Positions 43,304-55,781 of a DNA stretch of 64,000 nucleotides are shown here, piece after piece (positions within the stretch are counted from its first letter, which is position 1; each line of letters begins with the position of its first letter). The DNA is taken from contig CP136061.1 in the NCBI GenBank assembly GCA_032622095.1, forward strand, positions 86,092,324 through 86,156,323, given 5' to 3'. The notes beneath the pieces were generated by a model. The model was not told where the DNA came from and did no database searches. It worked only from the letters and a program-made list of their open reading frames with translations. The position numbers were made by a program, and so were the translations under genes. The DNA comes from Siphonodentalium dalli (taxonomy: Eukaryota; Mollusca; Scaphopoda; Gadilida; Siphonodentaliidae).

Positions 43304-43869
43304 ACATCACAAAGAATTTTGTCTGTTTTTTATATTTTTTCTGGGGCGGGGTGGGGATATACGAATTTCTTACATAGTTTCTAAAAATTAATTTGATATC
43401 ACGCATTCTATTTTCTAATTAAATTATTCGTTGCACATATACTATCGGGATTTCATTCCAAAATAAGAAAAAAGAAATACTGTCGGCTATGTATATGAAA
43501 CATGATTTATCGTCGCTTAAGATCACAATGCATGATAGGCATATGCCATAAAACAGTGGTCAGTGCTGATTTAAGAGAAAATATGTTAACACTGACGATT
43601 TTGTCCGGCAATTTCCCAAGCGATCAAAGTCATGGCCCTCTGTCATTGATTTACCGGAAAAAAGTCAGACAAAACCGTCAGTGTGTGCGCATAACCTTTG
43701 TTGTACGTTTCATATACTATGCCGACAAATATACACAAGCATTTTGTAAGATATGGTTATGATATACGTATTGGATGTCAAAACATCAGGCGGTGTGCAG
43801 TGAAAGTTATACCATTATGATGTTTATGTACAATCCATAGCTAACATAGATTAATCACCAGAGGGGTTA

Positions 43870-44420
43870 TGGGTCAGTTCTTCGAGTGAACTTCACTGGA
43901 CTGCTTATATCGAGAATGGCTATAATAGTAAACCCTTTCGGTGATAAAACGTGTGTGCAGTTCTCTCCCAGTTACAGCAACGTTTGGTAATGTGTTATTG
44001 AGCTTCGATTTGTAAATATGGTATCTCACGAATATCAGGAGGAAACGAATCCACGAGTGGAGAGTTGCGTCTATGGACACGCTGAATAGTGCCATCTCCG
44101 TTGTGCTTTTAATCCGATAGTTTGTCTTATCATAGACCCAGTTCTCTACTTGTTTCCAAAACCGTTGTATGATAGGGCATTCCCAGAATATGTGAATTAT
44201 AGACTCGGTTTGAGATATACAAAACGTGCATGTGTCATCATCTGAAAGTTTTATTTTGTTTCGTGCATATAATGCGCGTGTTAACTCTATATTGGAACCA
44301 TTTTAGTTTTGTGTCCGAAACGCGAGAGAAGGGGCAACGGAACACCTCATTCCACCAATCCTCAGCATATGTATGATTCAGTACATTTTCCCATTTGTTA
44401 ATTTGCTTGCCCGGTCGTCT
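43870..44420 (-). pseudogene. LINE 3' fragment with zf-RVT zinc-binding domain
   Basis: On the minus strand the region reads a CTFCISQTESIIHIFWECPI segment (near 44160-44240), the C-x2-C-x8-H-x4-C pattern of the zinc-binding domain found C-terminal to reverse transcriptase in several LINE clades. It is followed by a hydrophobic tail (ORF 43874-44095). Upstream bases (44290-44420) continue with a FRCPFSRVSDTK-like piece in a shifted frame. There is no RT core, so this is a 5'-truncated, decayed copy. Confidence 0.65.
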
Positions 44421-44651
44421 ATAACAATTCTATCGAAAGACGTCGCTGCGATCGGACTGCGGAAATTGCCGATCTCGATTCCGCGCAAGCTTTCCCGTCG
44501 TCGCTATCTTTGTCGATGCGCGAGGCGGCGTTTCTGTTGGATCTTATTTATCCATGTGAGAACAATGGTCTCCGTAATCAATAAATTGATGGTTATTTTA
44601 AGAATGCATCTATAGTACAAGGGGGCGTTTCAGAAATGAACATACTAATAC

Positions 44652-45071
44652 TCTATTATATATTTTGGAACTTCTGTCTGTCTGTATGATTGTTATAGAC
44701 TCGAAAACATACTGCTCGACCGATCAGACTCAAATTTGGTATGTAGGCCTACTGTGATCCCGGGAACTATATGGGCGGGTCCAATTTCACGTGCGACCGT
44801 GGCCTTGACCTCGCTCATATACGCTCATATAAGTATGTTTCTGGACCTCGACCGATCCAACTCAAATTTGGTATGTAGGCCTACTTTGATCCCCGGAACA
44901 ATATGGGCGGGTCAAATTTCACGTGCGACCTTGTCCTTGACCTTGCCCATATACGTTCATATAGGCATGTTTCTGGACCGAATCTTTCTCCAAATACTTT
45001 TCAATGCCCAGACCGAGGCGATCACAAAGAAATCCCTAAATAGCCCGGACGAAGTCGGGCACATCAGCTAG
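44652..45071 (+). mobile_element. Helitron-like non-autonomous element, GACGAAGTC-hairpin family
   Basis: It starts TCTATTATATATTTTGG and ends with the hairpin GCCCGGACGAAGTCGGGC (stem of four plus three pairs, GAA loop) followed 8 nt later by CTAG and then T. The interior holds a tandem duplication of about 122 bp (near 44728-44850 and 44850-44972, both with 'caaatttggtatgtaggcc'). No ORF of interest. Confidence 0.8.
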
Positions 45072-45886
45072 TAATAAATAATTATGTTGAGATGCCTTTG
45101 TATTTCAAGCCTATATATGGTAGTCAAATGTACTATTATATCTGTTTGCAACGCATGTGTTGAATATATTTCTCTTATGTAATAGAGGAATGGATCGACA
45201 AGTATTCGATCATGTCATGAATTTCTACTTGATGTTCACACAGGGAACTTTATATCTATTTGACAGTGGGGGGCAACTCCAAATTGCATGATTTGTTTTG
45301 CCACGTTTGTGAGTCGATATCGCAATAAACATTGAATTGATTACCCGCAAGAAATTCCACGATTGTAATGGATGCAAATCAGACTTGGCTAAAAAAAATT
45401 AACCTATTCTATTTCTGTTGCATGCAATATCAGGCTGCATGGAACCTACCCTTACTGTGGAATACCGGTGCATAATTATTAACTAAGGAACAGGTAAAAT
45501 TATAACTAAGAAATATATTTTAATCTTCCCTGTCAGAACATGAAAAAGTTCCCATGATTTGAACTGGTGGATTGTGGACTCTACGGACGTAGCCGGAGTA
45601 GAGATTCATGACATGCAATGATCTAGCCAAATATATAACCTCTCTGGTGTCCATTATTGTTTTTCACAATTTATGCATATCTCTACATTGCACGTATATA
45701 TGTTGAAATCAATTGGATATAAGACATGCAAATGGGGAGAGTAACATTAATTGGTTAATTATCTATACTCCTATAATCTCCACGAAGGCTATACATCCTA
45801 AGTCTGGTATACCGCACGGACTGAACATAAGTTAATTTGTGACAGGAACTTTAATATCGGCATGATCATTAGACCCCATGCTATAA
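45072..45886. other. No gene seen
   Basis: AT-rich DNA containing the dispersed hairpin repeat at 45540-45625. Nothing else was recognised. Confidence 0.5.
45540..45625 (+). repeat. Dispersed repeat with hairpin core, copy 2
   Basis: Shares ordered blocks with 32030-32115. The core CTCTACGGACGTAGCCGGAG then TAGAG can form a stem (CTCTAC/GTAGAG, GG/CC). Confidence 0.55.
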
Positions 45887-46625
45887 TCTATCTACTATAT
45901 ATTTTGAGACTTCCGTATATATATGTGTGTGTATATATGCGGGTACGTCATAGAATCGAAAACGCCTGGACGGATTGAGCTCAAATTTCGTATATAAGTG
46001 TAAAAACCCACGGGGATCGCCCACGTCGCATTTTGGACAAGCTCTGAGCACCGATTCTCCACTCCCAATCATCAAAATCACCGCAAACGCCACTTCGGGG
46101 GTTAAGGCATCAACGATCTTTATATTGACCATATACGGAGTTGTTAACGACGAACGCTCTTTATTGCAATCGATGTGGCTAAACGACTAGCCCCATGTGT
46201 CCGAAATACGGATGCGGAACGAAATGCAATTATCTCGATTAAAAGGCAGAATTGATCTAAGAAGCGTATGTTTACAATTCAACGCAACCTTATCGCTCGA
46301 AATATTATGCAGAGAGATTTCACGACGGGATTAATTATTAATTGACTGTCCGCTCTTTTCGGGGACTACGGGGAAGTTTAGGACGGGTACCATGAATTAA
46401 CTCATTGAAAAACAAAGAATGCGTTGTCTGTCTTTCCTAGGAAGGGGGAATTTCATCGGGTCAATTAGAATAAGAATTAAATAAATACGTTAATTAGAAT
46501 AAAAATTAAATAAATATTAAAAAATTCAAAAAAACATAAATTAAATTTAAAAAACATTAAATTAATATTAAAAAAAAATGTCTTGTTTCTGACCAACCAC
46601 GCCAGTGGCGGGATAACCCTGCTAG
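45887..46625 (+). mobile_element. Helitron-like non-autonomous element, CCAGTGG-hairpin family
   Basis: Starts after an A with TCTATCTACTATATATTTTG. It ends with the hairpin CCACGCCAGTGG and CTAG at 46622-46625, followed by T. It shares internal blocks with 1347-2362 ('ttcaacgcaac', 'tatcgctcgaaat'). AT-rich simple sequence precedes the hairpin. Confidence 0.75.
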
Positions 46626-49333
46626 TACTATATATTTTGAGACTTCCGTATATATATGTGTACTTCATAGAATCGAAAACGGTTCGCTCGATTGAGTTCA
46701 ATCTTCCCATCTAAATGTAAAAACACACGGGAATCGTCGTCGCGGCGTTTTGGAGAAGCTCAGAGCACGCGTTCTCCACTCCCAATCATCAAAATCACAG
46801 TCCTCGGCACTGCGGGGGGGGGGGTTAAGGCAGTCACGCTCTTTATATTGACCAAATTTGGCGTTGTTAACCGAGTAACGCTCTTTATTGCCACCGGCGT
46901 TGCTAAGCGTACACATATGCGTACGAATGTGCACGAAACTACGGATGCAAAACGCACCGAACCCGGAATGCTTTTATCTTGATTAAAAAGGCAGAATTAA
47001 CTCATTGGAAAACAACAAATGCGTGTCGTGTGATTAACTCATTGGAAAACAACAAATGCGTGTCGTGTGATTCTTATGTCTGTCATTCCTAGGAATGGGG
47101 GAGATTTTCATCGAATCACAAAACGCACCGGAACCTGAATGCATTTATCTTGATTAAAAAGGCATAATTAACTCATTGGAAAACAACAAATGCGTGTCGT
47201 GTGATTCTTTTGTCTGTCGTTCCTAGGAACGGAGGGGGGGATTTTCATCGAATCACAAAACGCACCGGAACCGGAATGCATTTATCTTGATTAAAAAGGC
47301 AGAATTAACTCATTGGAAAACAACAAATGCGTGTCGTGTGATTCTTTTGTCTGTCGTTCCTAGGAACGGGGGGGGGGGATTTTCATCGAATCACAAAACG
47401 CACCGGAACCGGAATGCATTTATCTTGATTAAAAAGGCAGAATTAACTCATTGGAAAACAACAAATGCGTGTCGTGTGATTAACTCATTGGAAAACAACA
47501 AATGCGTGTCATGTGATTCTTATGTCTGTCGTTCCTAGGAACGGGGGAGATTTTCATCGAATCACAAAACGCACCGGAACCTGAATGCATTTATCTTGAT
47601 TAAAAAGGCAGAATTAACTCATTGGAAAACAACAAATGCGTGTCGTGTGATTCTTTTGTCTGTCGTTCCTAGGAACGGGGGAGATTTTCATCGAATCACA
47701 AAACGCACAGGAACCGGAATGCATTTATCTTGATTAAAAAGGCAGAATTAACTCATTGGAAAACAACAAATGCCTGTCGTGTGATTTTTATGTCTGTCGT
47801 TCCTAGGAACGGGGATGATTTTCATCGAATCACAAAACGCACCGGAACCGGAATGCATTTATCTTGATTAAAAAGGCAGAATTAACTCATTGGAAAACAA
47901 CAAATGCGTGTCGTGTGATTAACTCATTGGAAAACAACAAATGCGTGTCGTGTGATTCTTATGTATGTCGTTCCTTGGAACGGGGGAGATTTTCATCGAA
48001 TCACAAAACGCACCGGAACCTGAATGCATTTATCTTGATTAAAAAGGCAGAATTAACTCATTGGAAAACAAAAAATGCGTGTCGTGTGATTCTTTTGTCT
48101 GTCGTTCCTAGGAACGGGGGAGATTTTCATCGAATCACAAAACGCACCGGAACCGGAATGCATTTGTCTTGATTAAAAGGCAGAATTAACTCATTGGAAA
48201 ACAACAAATGCGTGTCGTGTGATTAACTCATTGGAAAACAACAAATGCGTGTCATGTGATTCTTATGTCTGTCGTTCCTAGGAACGGGGGAGATTTTCAT
48301 CGAATCACAAAACGCACCGGAACCTGAATGCATTTATCTTGATTAAAAAGGCAGAATTAACTCATTGGAAAACAACAAATGCGTGTCGTGTGATTCTTTT
48401 GTCTGTCGTTCCTAGGAACGGGGGAGATTTTCATCGAATCACAAAACGCACAGGAACCGGAATGCATTTATCTTGATTAAAAAGGCAGAATTAACTCATT
48501 GGAAAACAACAAATGCGTGTCGTGTGATTTTTATGTCTGTCGTTCCTAGGAACGGGGGGGGGGGGATTTTCATCGAATCACAAAACGCACCGGAACCGGA
48601 ATGCATTTATCTTGATTAAAAAGGCAGAATTAACTCATTGGAAAACAACAAATGCGTGTCGTGTGATTAACTCATTGGAAAACAACAAATGCGTGTCGTG
48701 TGATTCTTATGTCTGTCGTTCCTTGGAACGGGGGAGATTTTCATCGAATCACAAAACGCACCGGAACCTGAATGCATTTATCTTGATTAAAAAGGCAGAA
48801 TTAATTAATTGGAAAACAACAAATGCGTGTCGTGTGATTCTTTTGTATGTCGTTCCTAGGAACGGGGGAGATTTTCATCGAATCACAAAACGCACCGGAA
48901 CCGGAATGCATTTATCTTGATTAAAAAGGCAGAATTAACTCATTGGAAAACAACAAATGCGTGTCGTGTGATTCTTATGTCTGTCGTTCCTAGGAACGGG
49001 TGAGATTTTCATCGAATCATACCTCTTTTAGGGACGGGGGAGAATTTCATCGGGTCAGTTTTTCCGCCCTATGGAACAAAAATGCGTGTTGTGTGATTCT
49101 TATGTTTGTCGTTCCTAGGAAGGGGGGGGGGATTTCATCGGGTCAGTTTTTCCGCCCGATGTACCGTAAATCACACCTCTTTCAGGGACGGGTACCATCA
49201 TTTCTCTTGATTCAAAAGGCAGAATTAACTCATTGGAAGAAATTTATAAAAAAAAAGGCAGAATTAAAAAAAACAAAATTAAAAAAATGTCATGTTTCTG
49301 ACCAACCACGCCAGTGGCGGGATAACCTGCTAG
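46626..49333 (+). mobile_element. Helitron-like element expanded by an internal satellite
   Basis: The 5' end TACTATATATTTTGAGAC directly follows the CTAG of the previous copy. The 3' end has CCACGCCAGTGGCGGG and CTAG at 49330-49333. Most of its 2.7 kb is a satellite array (46991-49015). Outside the array, both flanks match the single-unit relatives, so the array arose by expansion of an internal segment. Confidence 0.75.
46991..49015 (+). repeat. Satellite array, about 14 units of 134 or 170 bp
   Basis: The unit has 'gcagaattaactcattgg', 'aacaacaaatgcgtgtcgtg', the palindrome GTTCCTAGGAAC, a G-run, then 'ttttcatcgaatcacaaaac' and 'cgcaccggaaccggaatgc'. Some units have the 37-bp 'taactcattggaaaacaac...' segment twice (long, about 170 bp) and others once (short, about 134-140 bp). 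Long and short units recur in a partly regular order, suggesting higher-order amplification. ORFs of 83-102 codons here are repeat translations. Confidence 0.9.
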
Positions 49334-49595
49334 TCTCCTATATATTTTGAGACTTCCGTATATTTGTCCTTTATAGACGCGAAAACGGCTGCACAGATCG
49401 GGCTCAAATTTCCCATCTAAGGGTAAAACCTACGGAAATGGTCGTCGCGGCGTTTTGGAGAAGCTCTGAGCACCCGTTCTCCACTCTCAGTTACAAAAAC
49501 GGCACTGTGAGGTTAATCGCGTTGATAGTTAAAGAGCGTTCGTATCCGCAGTGTCGTTGATAAAGAGCGTATGCGTGTAATGTGATTCTTACGCC
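49334..49595 (+). mobile_element. Helitron-like element, 5' part, interrupted by a LINE
   Basis: TCTCCTATATATTTTGAGAC directly follows the CTAG of the previous copy. The sequence runs to 'gcgtgtaatgtgattcttac' near 49591 and then becomes LINE sequence. The expected continuation ('...cttcctaggaacggggga') appears at 53325-53345, 3' of the LINE. Confidence 0.65.
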
Positions 49596-52500
49596 TGGGT
49601 CCGGGCGTGAGGGTGCAAGACTGTATCCAGACAACTAGGTCCTTCGCGCTGAAGATATTATACAAATTTCCTTCTCTTCGGCTGGGTAGCCAGCCGTCTT
49701 CCTGATGATCTACAAATGCTCCAACGAACAACATTTTGTATTTTCTGTTTACTCTTATTGTATAATTATTTTTGTTGCACTATCATTCACCGGCCGTTTC
49801 GAACCCATCGATGTCATGTTCTACCATTTCATGAAAGTCCGTCCACAACCAATCACGATCGCAAGCCTATACTACATGTTTAAATTACTATATTATCAAT
49901 GAATGTACCACTAATGCAGTATAGGCAGGCGATCGGTCTATTCAAAGTACGCTGGCGTTCTGGTAACATCAAACTCAACCTTTCAAAACCAACAAATCTG
50001 GCATTCGCCCCTCGTCGCTGTAGACACATTGCTGTATTCCTCCTTCTCTCCCTCCTCATCATATTATCAAATGACACAGAAAAGAACCCTGGACATTTTG
50101 AACAAGAAACTCTTTCAGTTTTTCACTACAATATACGAAGTATCAGAAACAAAATCTCACACATTGCAGAGGAGATAGATGATTATGATACCATCTGCTT
50201 TAGCGAAACACATCTAAATGCAAACTTTCCCAGTGAAAACATTACCTTATCTAACTGTCAACCTCCAATTCGACTTGATAGGAATGAACGTGGTGGTGGA
50301 CTTGCCGTATATTTTTCGACTCATATCACCTTTAAATTGCTAGACTTTTTATGCTTTGACGATGAAATTTTATGGTTTGAGGTGCGAACCAAGCACAAAT
50401 TTATTCTTTGCGTAACTTACCGTTCAGATAACGAATGTATTGAGACATATTGGAAGAAACTAGATGAAGCGATCGAACGTTCCTTGTCCATAAATTCTTC
50501 GCTGGTGATAGGAGGCGATTTAAACTGCGATTTGCTGAAAAGATCAGGTCCTCTTCAGTCAATCATGACAAAATTTACTCTAAAAAATGTCATAAGCGGA
50601 CCAACTAGAATAGCAGGAAACTCGGAAACTTTATTAGACCCGATCATAATAAGTGACACCATTAAATAAATGAACACCTCTACTTATGATCTCGGAGTAT
50701 CAGACCACCTTGCAACATCGGTTGAAGTGTGTGTCCCAATATATAAACCAAAATCCTACAAACGTTCTGTTTGGAATTATTCAAAGGGAAACTATGAGAG
50801 ATTAAACTTGGAACTATCCAATATCGACTGGAAACAAATGTTACATACCGAAGCCGACTCGACGCATATTGATAAAATGGTTGACAAATTCACTGAAACC
50901 TTCTTAGAGGTCTCCAAAAAACACATCCCATACCATGAGATAACAATCCGAAACCAGAAATCATCAGAAAACATATCAGAAAACGCGACCGTAGAAATAT
51001 GGAGTCTGATTGGAACAAATATAAGTGTGTTCGAAACAAAGTTACCAATTTAAACAAAAGCAGCAAAGGAAATATACATGAGCGATCTAGACGAAAATTT
51101 AAGTGTGAATACTAAACCAACACAATTCTGGCACACTGTAAAACAACTTCTCAACAATTTTTCGACCGACAATACAATTCCTATACTGAAATCAGGTAAT
51201 ACGGATATTGATGATGAGATTCAAAAGGCAGAACTCCTCAATGAGATATTCACTAAACATGGCACACTAGAAACTAATAAAATGGAGCCCCCGATCTTTG
51301 CAGATAGAACCAATGAGTTTTTAAAAGAAATTAAAACAAATGAGAAAGAAATATTTGACATTCTAAAATGCCTTCCTGTTAAGAAGGCAAACGGTCCTGA
51401 TGGGATAAACAATAAATTGCTCAGGGAAACATGCAGCTCCATCAGTAAACCCTTATATTATATTTTTAATAAATCTTTTAAGAGCTGTTGTTTCCCTGTG
51501 GCATGGAAAAGAGCAAACATAATACCAATATTTAAAAATGGTAACCGCAGTGATCAAATAACTATCGCCCCATCTCTCTAATAAGCTGTATTGGGAAAAT
51601 ATTAGAAAAAGTGGTATTCAACAAAGTCTTTAATCATTTAAATAGAAACATTTTATTATATAAATATCAATCCGGTTTTATACCAGGCCACAGTACCGAA
51701 CTTAAACTTGTTGAAATTTTTCATAGAATACACCACTCTGTATACAATGAACAAAGCACGTATGCTGTTTTCTGTGACATCTCGAAAGCGTTTGACAAAG
51801 TATGGCACCAAGGTCTCTTACTCAAATTAAAACACTATGGAATAACAGACAACTTGCATAAATGGTTCACAAATTATCTTGACGGTCGGCCCCCTGCTAT
51901 TTTTACTCTATTTTTAATCTATATAAACGATATTGCTGACAACATGGAATCACAAATCAGACTATACGCCGATGACACATGCCTCATAAAATCTGATACA
52001 GATATACAATGCCTTGAACATAGTGTAAATAACGACATGGAGAAAATAAGAAAGTGGGCGGACACATGGATAGTTAAATGTAATTATTATAAGACAAAAT
52101 AACTATTTTTCACAAGTTCTCAAAACCTTGAGAGACCGCTCATAACCTTTGACGGATTGAGACTTGATTACTCTAAACAGCACAGGCATCTAGGCATGGA
52201 AATAGATGATGACGTAACATGGGACAGTTATATATAGAAAATGTATGTACCAGAGCTTATGCTAAATTATCCCAACTACGAAGACTCAAGTATCTTTTTA
52301 AACCGCAAAACTATTGAAATCCTCTATTTGTCACACGTACGCCAAATCATGGAATATGCTAGTAGTGTCTGGGCAGGAGCACCAGACACGTTACTCAAAC
52401 AACTAGATGATGTAGAATATGAAGCGGCACGCATTATAAGTGGCTGTACGAGATCTGTACCCCGCAAACGAATACTAACCGAAATGGGTTGGGAAACACT

Positions 52501-53300
52501 TTCAGAAAGAAGACAAACAAAAAGACTTTCACTTTTTCATGACATTGTCAACCACAAAGTGCCCAAATATTTAGTTGACTTACTTCCCCCAAAATTCTCA
52601 GATATAAGCGACCACGATACTAGATTTGCATCAAACTTTATACATTTTAAACCTAATACAAAAAGAATGGAGTCAACTTTCATGCCCACGTGTGTACAAA
52701 AATGGAATGCAACCAAAATTAAGACTCGAGATCTTAACATACAATGTTATCTAAACACATTTAAACCTGAAATACCCAAACCCCCCAAATATTACAATGT
52801 AGGAAAGCGGACTGAAAATATATATCACCGCAGATTACGATGTGAATAAATTATTTCCTTATAATATTTACTCACTAAAAATTCTGCTATTTGGAGACCC
52901 TGCTCTACCCGATTGCGACAATGAATTTTTTTTCTTAGCTGTACAATCATTCATCCGTGAGACAAAACTAGATTATATTGACTAACTCTAGCGAATACAT
53001 AATTATACAAGCCAGCAAATGACTCAAACAAAGACGACTTTCAGTAATTCATATATAAACACAAGACTGACTCGGGGGAGGGAAACGACCGGTGATATGT
53101 AAATGTATATAAGTTCAACTTGCCTTTGGTAGTCATGTTGCAATGCCATTATTCTTGATTTATTTTTCAGTGTAATAGCAAATGGGAGAGGAGGTACTCA
53201 TAAGTGAGTCAGCACTTGTCCTCCAATCCCATTGTCTATAAAAATGTATGTATCATTTCCTATGTGTTATTGAAATTAGACAAATAAATATGTTTAAACT
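49596..53300 (+). pseudogene. Dead non-LTR retrotransposon (CR1-type) with 2A-like N-terminal motif
   Basis: The ORF from 49899 begins with a hydrophobic stretch and a LSNDTEKNPGH motif resembling the 2A-like DxExNPGP found before the endonuclease of some animal LINEs (final Pro is His here). Endonuclease has HYNIRS, SETHLN, GGDLNCD. RT has KANGPDG, YQSGFIPGHST, CDISKAFDKVW and YADD at 51965-51976. The RT block that normally holds the PQGS motif is missing: coding goes from LDGR straight to an IFTLFLIYIND motif. In-frame stops are at 50667 and 51051, with a frame change near 51582-51610 and another break at 52100-52240. A C-terminal domain (52241-52849) matches CR1-type 3' ends. The 3' UTR ends near 'gacaaataaatatg' (about 53290). 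Confidence 0.85.
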
Positions 53301-53787
53301 AGACATGATCGTGTTGTGTGACGTACTTCCTAGGAACGGGGGAGGGCACAATTAGACCCCCACGGCAATTTTAATTCACATTCCCAACACATAGCAGGGA
53401 TAAATATTCAGCGAGTCTTGTGACGTATTATTTCAAATGCTTTCGATCAAACAATATTCTCTGTCGCACTTATATTTCGTCATCTCTACGAATCAACTGC
53501 AATCGACCTATTTTTAGATCGCAAAACATGCTACCAATATTACGTCGCGTTGGTGATGGGGTGCACGGCGGGATTAATTTAAATATGTCATGTTGGTAAC
53601 AATATCTAGCCGATAATTCCTCAGAACTACAGACGAATGCGACTAGCAAATTTCAAAATTGGTCACTTGACCTCCCCATGCATATCTTCTGGGAAATTCC
53701 AGGGAATGCGTGCCCATCATCGGGCCATTGAGTGTGTCGCGGTCGCGCAATTTTAACACTTTCGAGGTAAATACACGTGATTGTGAA
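53301..53787. other. Helitron-like remnant (53310-53350) and unannotated DNA
   Basis: 'cgtgttgtgtgacgtacttc' then 'cctaggaacgggggag' continues the Helitron-like copy broken by the LINE. After about 53350 nothing was recognised. No Helitron 3' end was found, so the copy is incomplete. Confidence 0.5.
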
Positions 53788-54441
53788 TTAGTTGACACTC
53801 CACAGTTTCGAATTATCAGTAGGGGTGATTTTATAGATATAAAGTGCTAGTGGTTTCTGGCACCATGCATGTGGTATGTATATTAAGACAAGGTGGGATA
53901 TGAATTTGTGTAATTTTAGAAGGTGTTCTAGACTAATGAAAAAAATAAGTGCAAGTGACCTTGACCCCACCCATAGACAGCAGTAGCGTTTTCTGCGAAA
54001 CAGTGGCTCTAGATACTGGATACATGTTTTAGCACCCAAAATTTGTCATCTGCATTAAAAATTGATTTTCTGGTATTTTTAACGGCGAAAGTTTGAAATG
54101 TTTTCACATTGATGTTGGAAGCCAGAGGCCTTTAAACCAACATAGGTGACCATGCTTGAAATCATCTGGTATTCGTGCCCCTTGGGTATGAAAATGCAAT
54201 ATTTTGTTAATTTTGTGAATAAAAATCACATTTTCAATCAAAAGATCAAGGGCCATAACTCTTGATAGCCTATATATTATGGAAATTATGTATCAAATTC
54301 TGAATGCGTATTCTGTACTAATTTCAGGCATATATATATTGTCTATATGGTTTGGGACCATAATCCAGATAAATTTCAATGAATCTATGGGCCCCCTATT
54401 TTTGGGCCCATTCCTGTTGAAACTGTGGAGTGTCACCTTAA
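53788..54441. mobile_element. TTAA element family 3, copy A (654 bp)
   Basis: The left end is TTAGTTGACACTCCACAG (TTAA mutated) and the right end is CTGTGGAGTGTCACC followed by TTAA at 54438-54441. The TIR is GGTGACACTCCACAGTTTC. An 83-codon minus ORF recurs in every copy but shows no domain. It is non-autonomous. Confidence 0.75.
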
Positions 54442-54475
54442 AACCCAGCAAATAGCACCATTATCATCTGTCAAC

Positions 54476-55781
54476 TTGACAAATATTTACATTGAAAATA
54501 ATTTTTTAGCAAATCTGCTCAGTTAGAAGGAACATTTTATGTTAAATACACCATTCATCTATGGATATTCCAATATAGGTGGCTTTTAGTCATATAAATT
54601 GGTGGGGATATGGAGTCTTGGAGCAGTGGGGGGGGGGGGGGGTGGTGGTGATTCATCTGTATTGTTTTTGATGATTTTTCAGATGATGGGTACTTCTTCA
54701 TGACATCATGCTCCTTGAATCTTAGCTGAAAAGACTGACATTGACATTAAACAGTATACTACAAGATTAGATATTCAGTCCTTCTTATTCACAAGTGTGA
54801 AATATAATGATTCAGGTTTCCTTGGTCATATTTCACTTGACAACATATTGTTCGTGTGATATCATAACCTTGTATAGCTTTCCCTTAATGCTAAATACGA
54901 CTTGGAATTTTTTAACCCATGGTTTTGGGAGAGTATTAAAGATAGTAGTTGCATGAAATATTATGTTTTATTTTTATATCTGAGGAAAATATGCATCTCG
55001 TAATATATTTTATACAAGATTTTAGCATTTCAGACCTTTTTCAAGCTATAGATGATGGTTGAATATATACATTTTGTCACTACGTCAAGCATAACGTCAT
55101 TGGGTTCTGAAAGACCCAAATGGGGTGAAATCATGGGGGTGCATGTAATACCCACCCAATCTTGCTGCTTGTGATTGCAATAACGCATGGGTGTAATATA
55201 TCATTTTAAGCGGTATAATGCAGAGAATATGGAGGTGTGGTCCCTATTAAAGATTATTGAAATTGCATTCCCTTAAGGTGACACTCAACATTTTCGAATT
55301 GTCAGTAGGGGTGATTTTATAGATATAAAGTGCTAGTGGTTTCTGGCACCATTCATGTGGTATGTATATTAAGACAAGGTGGGATATGAATTTGTGTAAT
55401 TTTAGAAGGTGTTCTAGACTGATGAAAAAATTAAGTGCAAGTGACCTTGACCCCACCCATAGACAGCAGTAGCGTTTTTTTGCGAAACAGTGGCTCTAGA
55501 TACTGGGTCCATTTTTTAGCACCCAAAATTTGTCATCTGCATTAAAAATTGATTTTCTGGTATTTTTAAAGGCGAAAGTTTGAAATGTTTTCACATTGAT
55601 GTTGGAAGCCAGAGGCCTTTAAACCAACATAGGTGACCATGCTTGAAAACATCTGGTATTCGTGCCCCTTGGGTATAAAAATGCAATATTTTGTTAATTT
55701 TGTGAATAAAAATCACATTTTCAATCAAAAGATCAAGGGCCATAACTCTTGATTGCCTATATATTATGGAAATTATGTATC
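54476..55781. repeat. 1.3 kb direct repeat flanking a LINE, left copy
   Basis: From 'ttgacaaatatttacattg' to '...aattatgtatc'. It matches 60956-62264 over its full length with about 1 percent difference. The copies start and stop precisely at the two ends of the LINE 55782-60955, so they behave like a target-site duplication. It contains a G14 run at about 54628 and the start of TTAA element B. Confidence 0.9.
55273..55781. mobile_element. TTAA element family 3, copy B, cut by LINE insertion
   Basis: Starts TTAAGGTGACACTCAAC at 55273. It runs parallel to copies A and C until 55781, where LINE sequence begins. The missing 3' part is present after the right-hand repeat (62265-62411). Confidence 0.8.

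Noticed and set aside
47287-48920. Repeated 83-102 codon ORFs starting MIKKAELTHWKTTNACRV
   Set aside because: Each is the same satellite unit translated. There is no independent coding evidence.
46991-49015. CRISPR array
   Set aside because: Units of 134-170 bp are repeated in full, without unique spacers between short repeats, and the DNA is eukaryotic.
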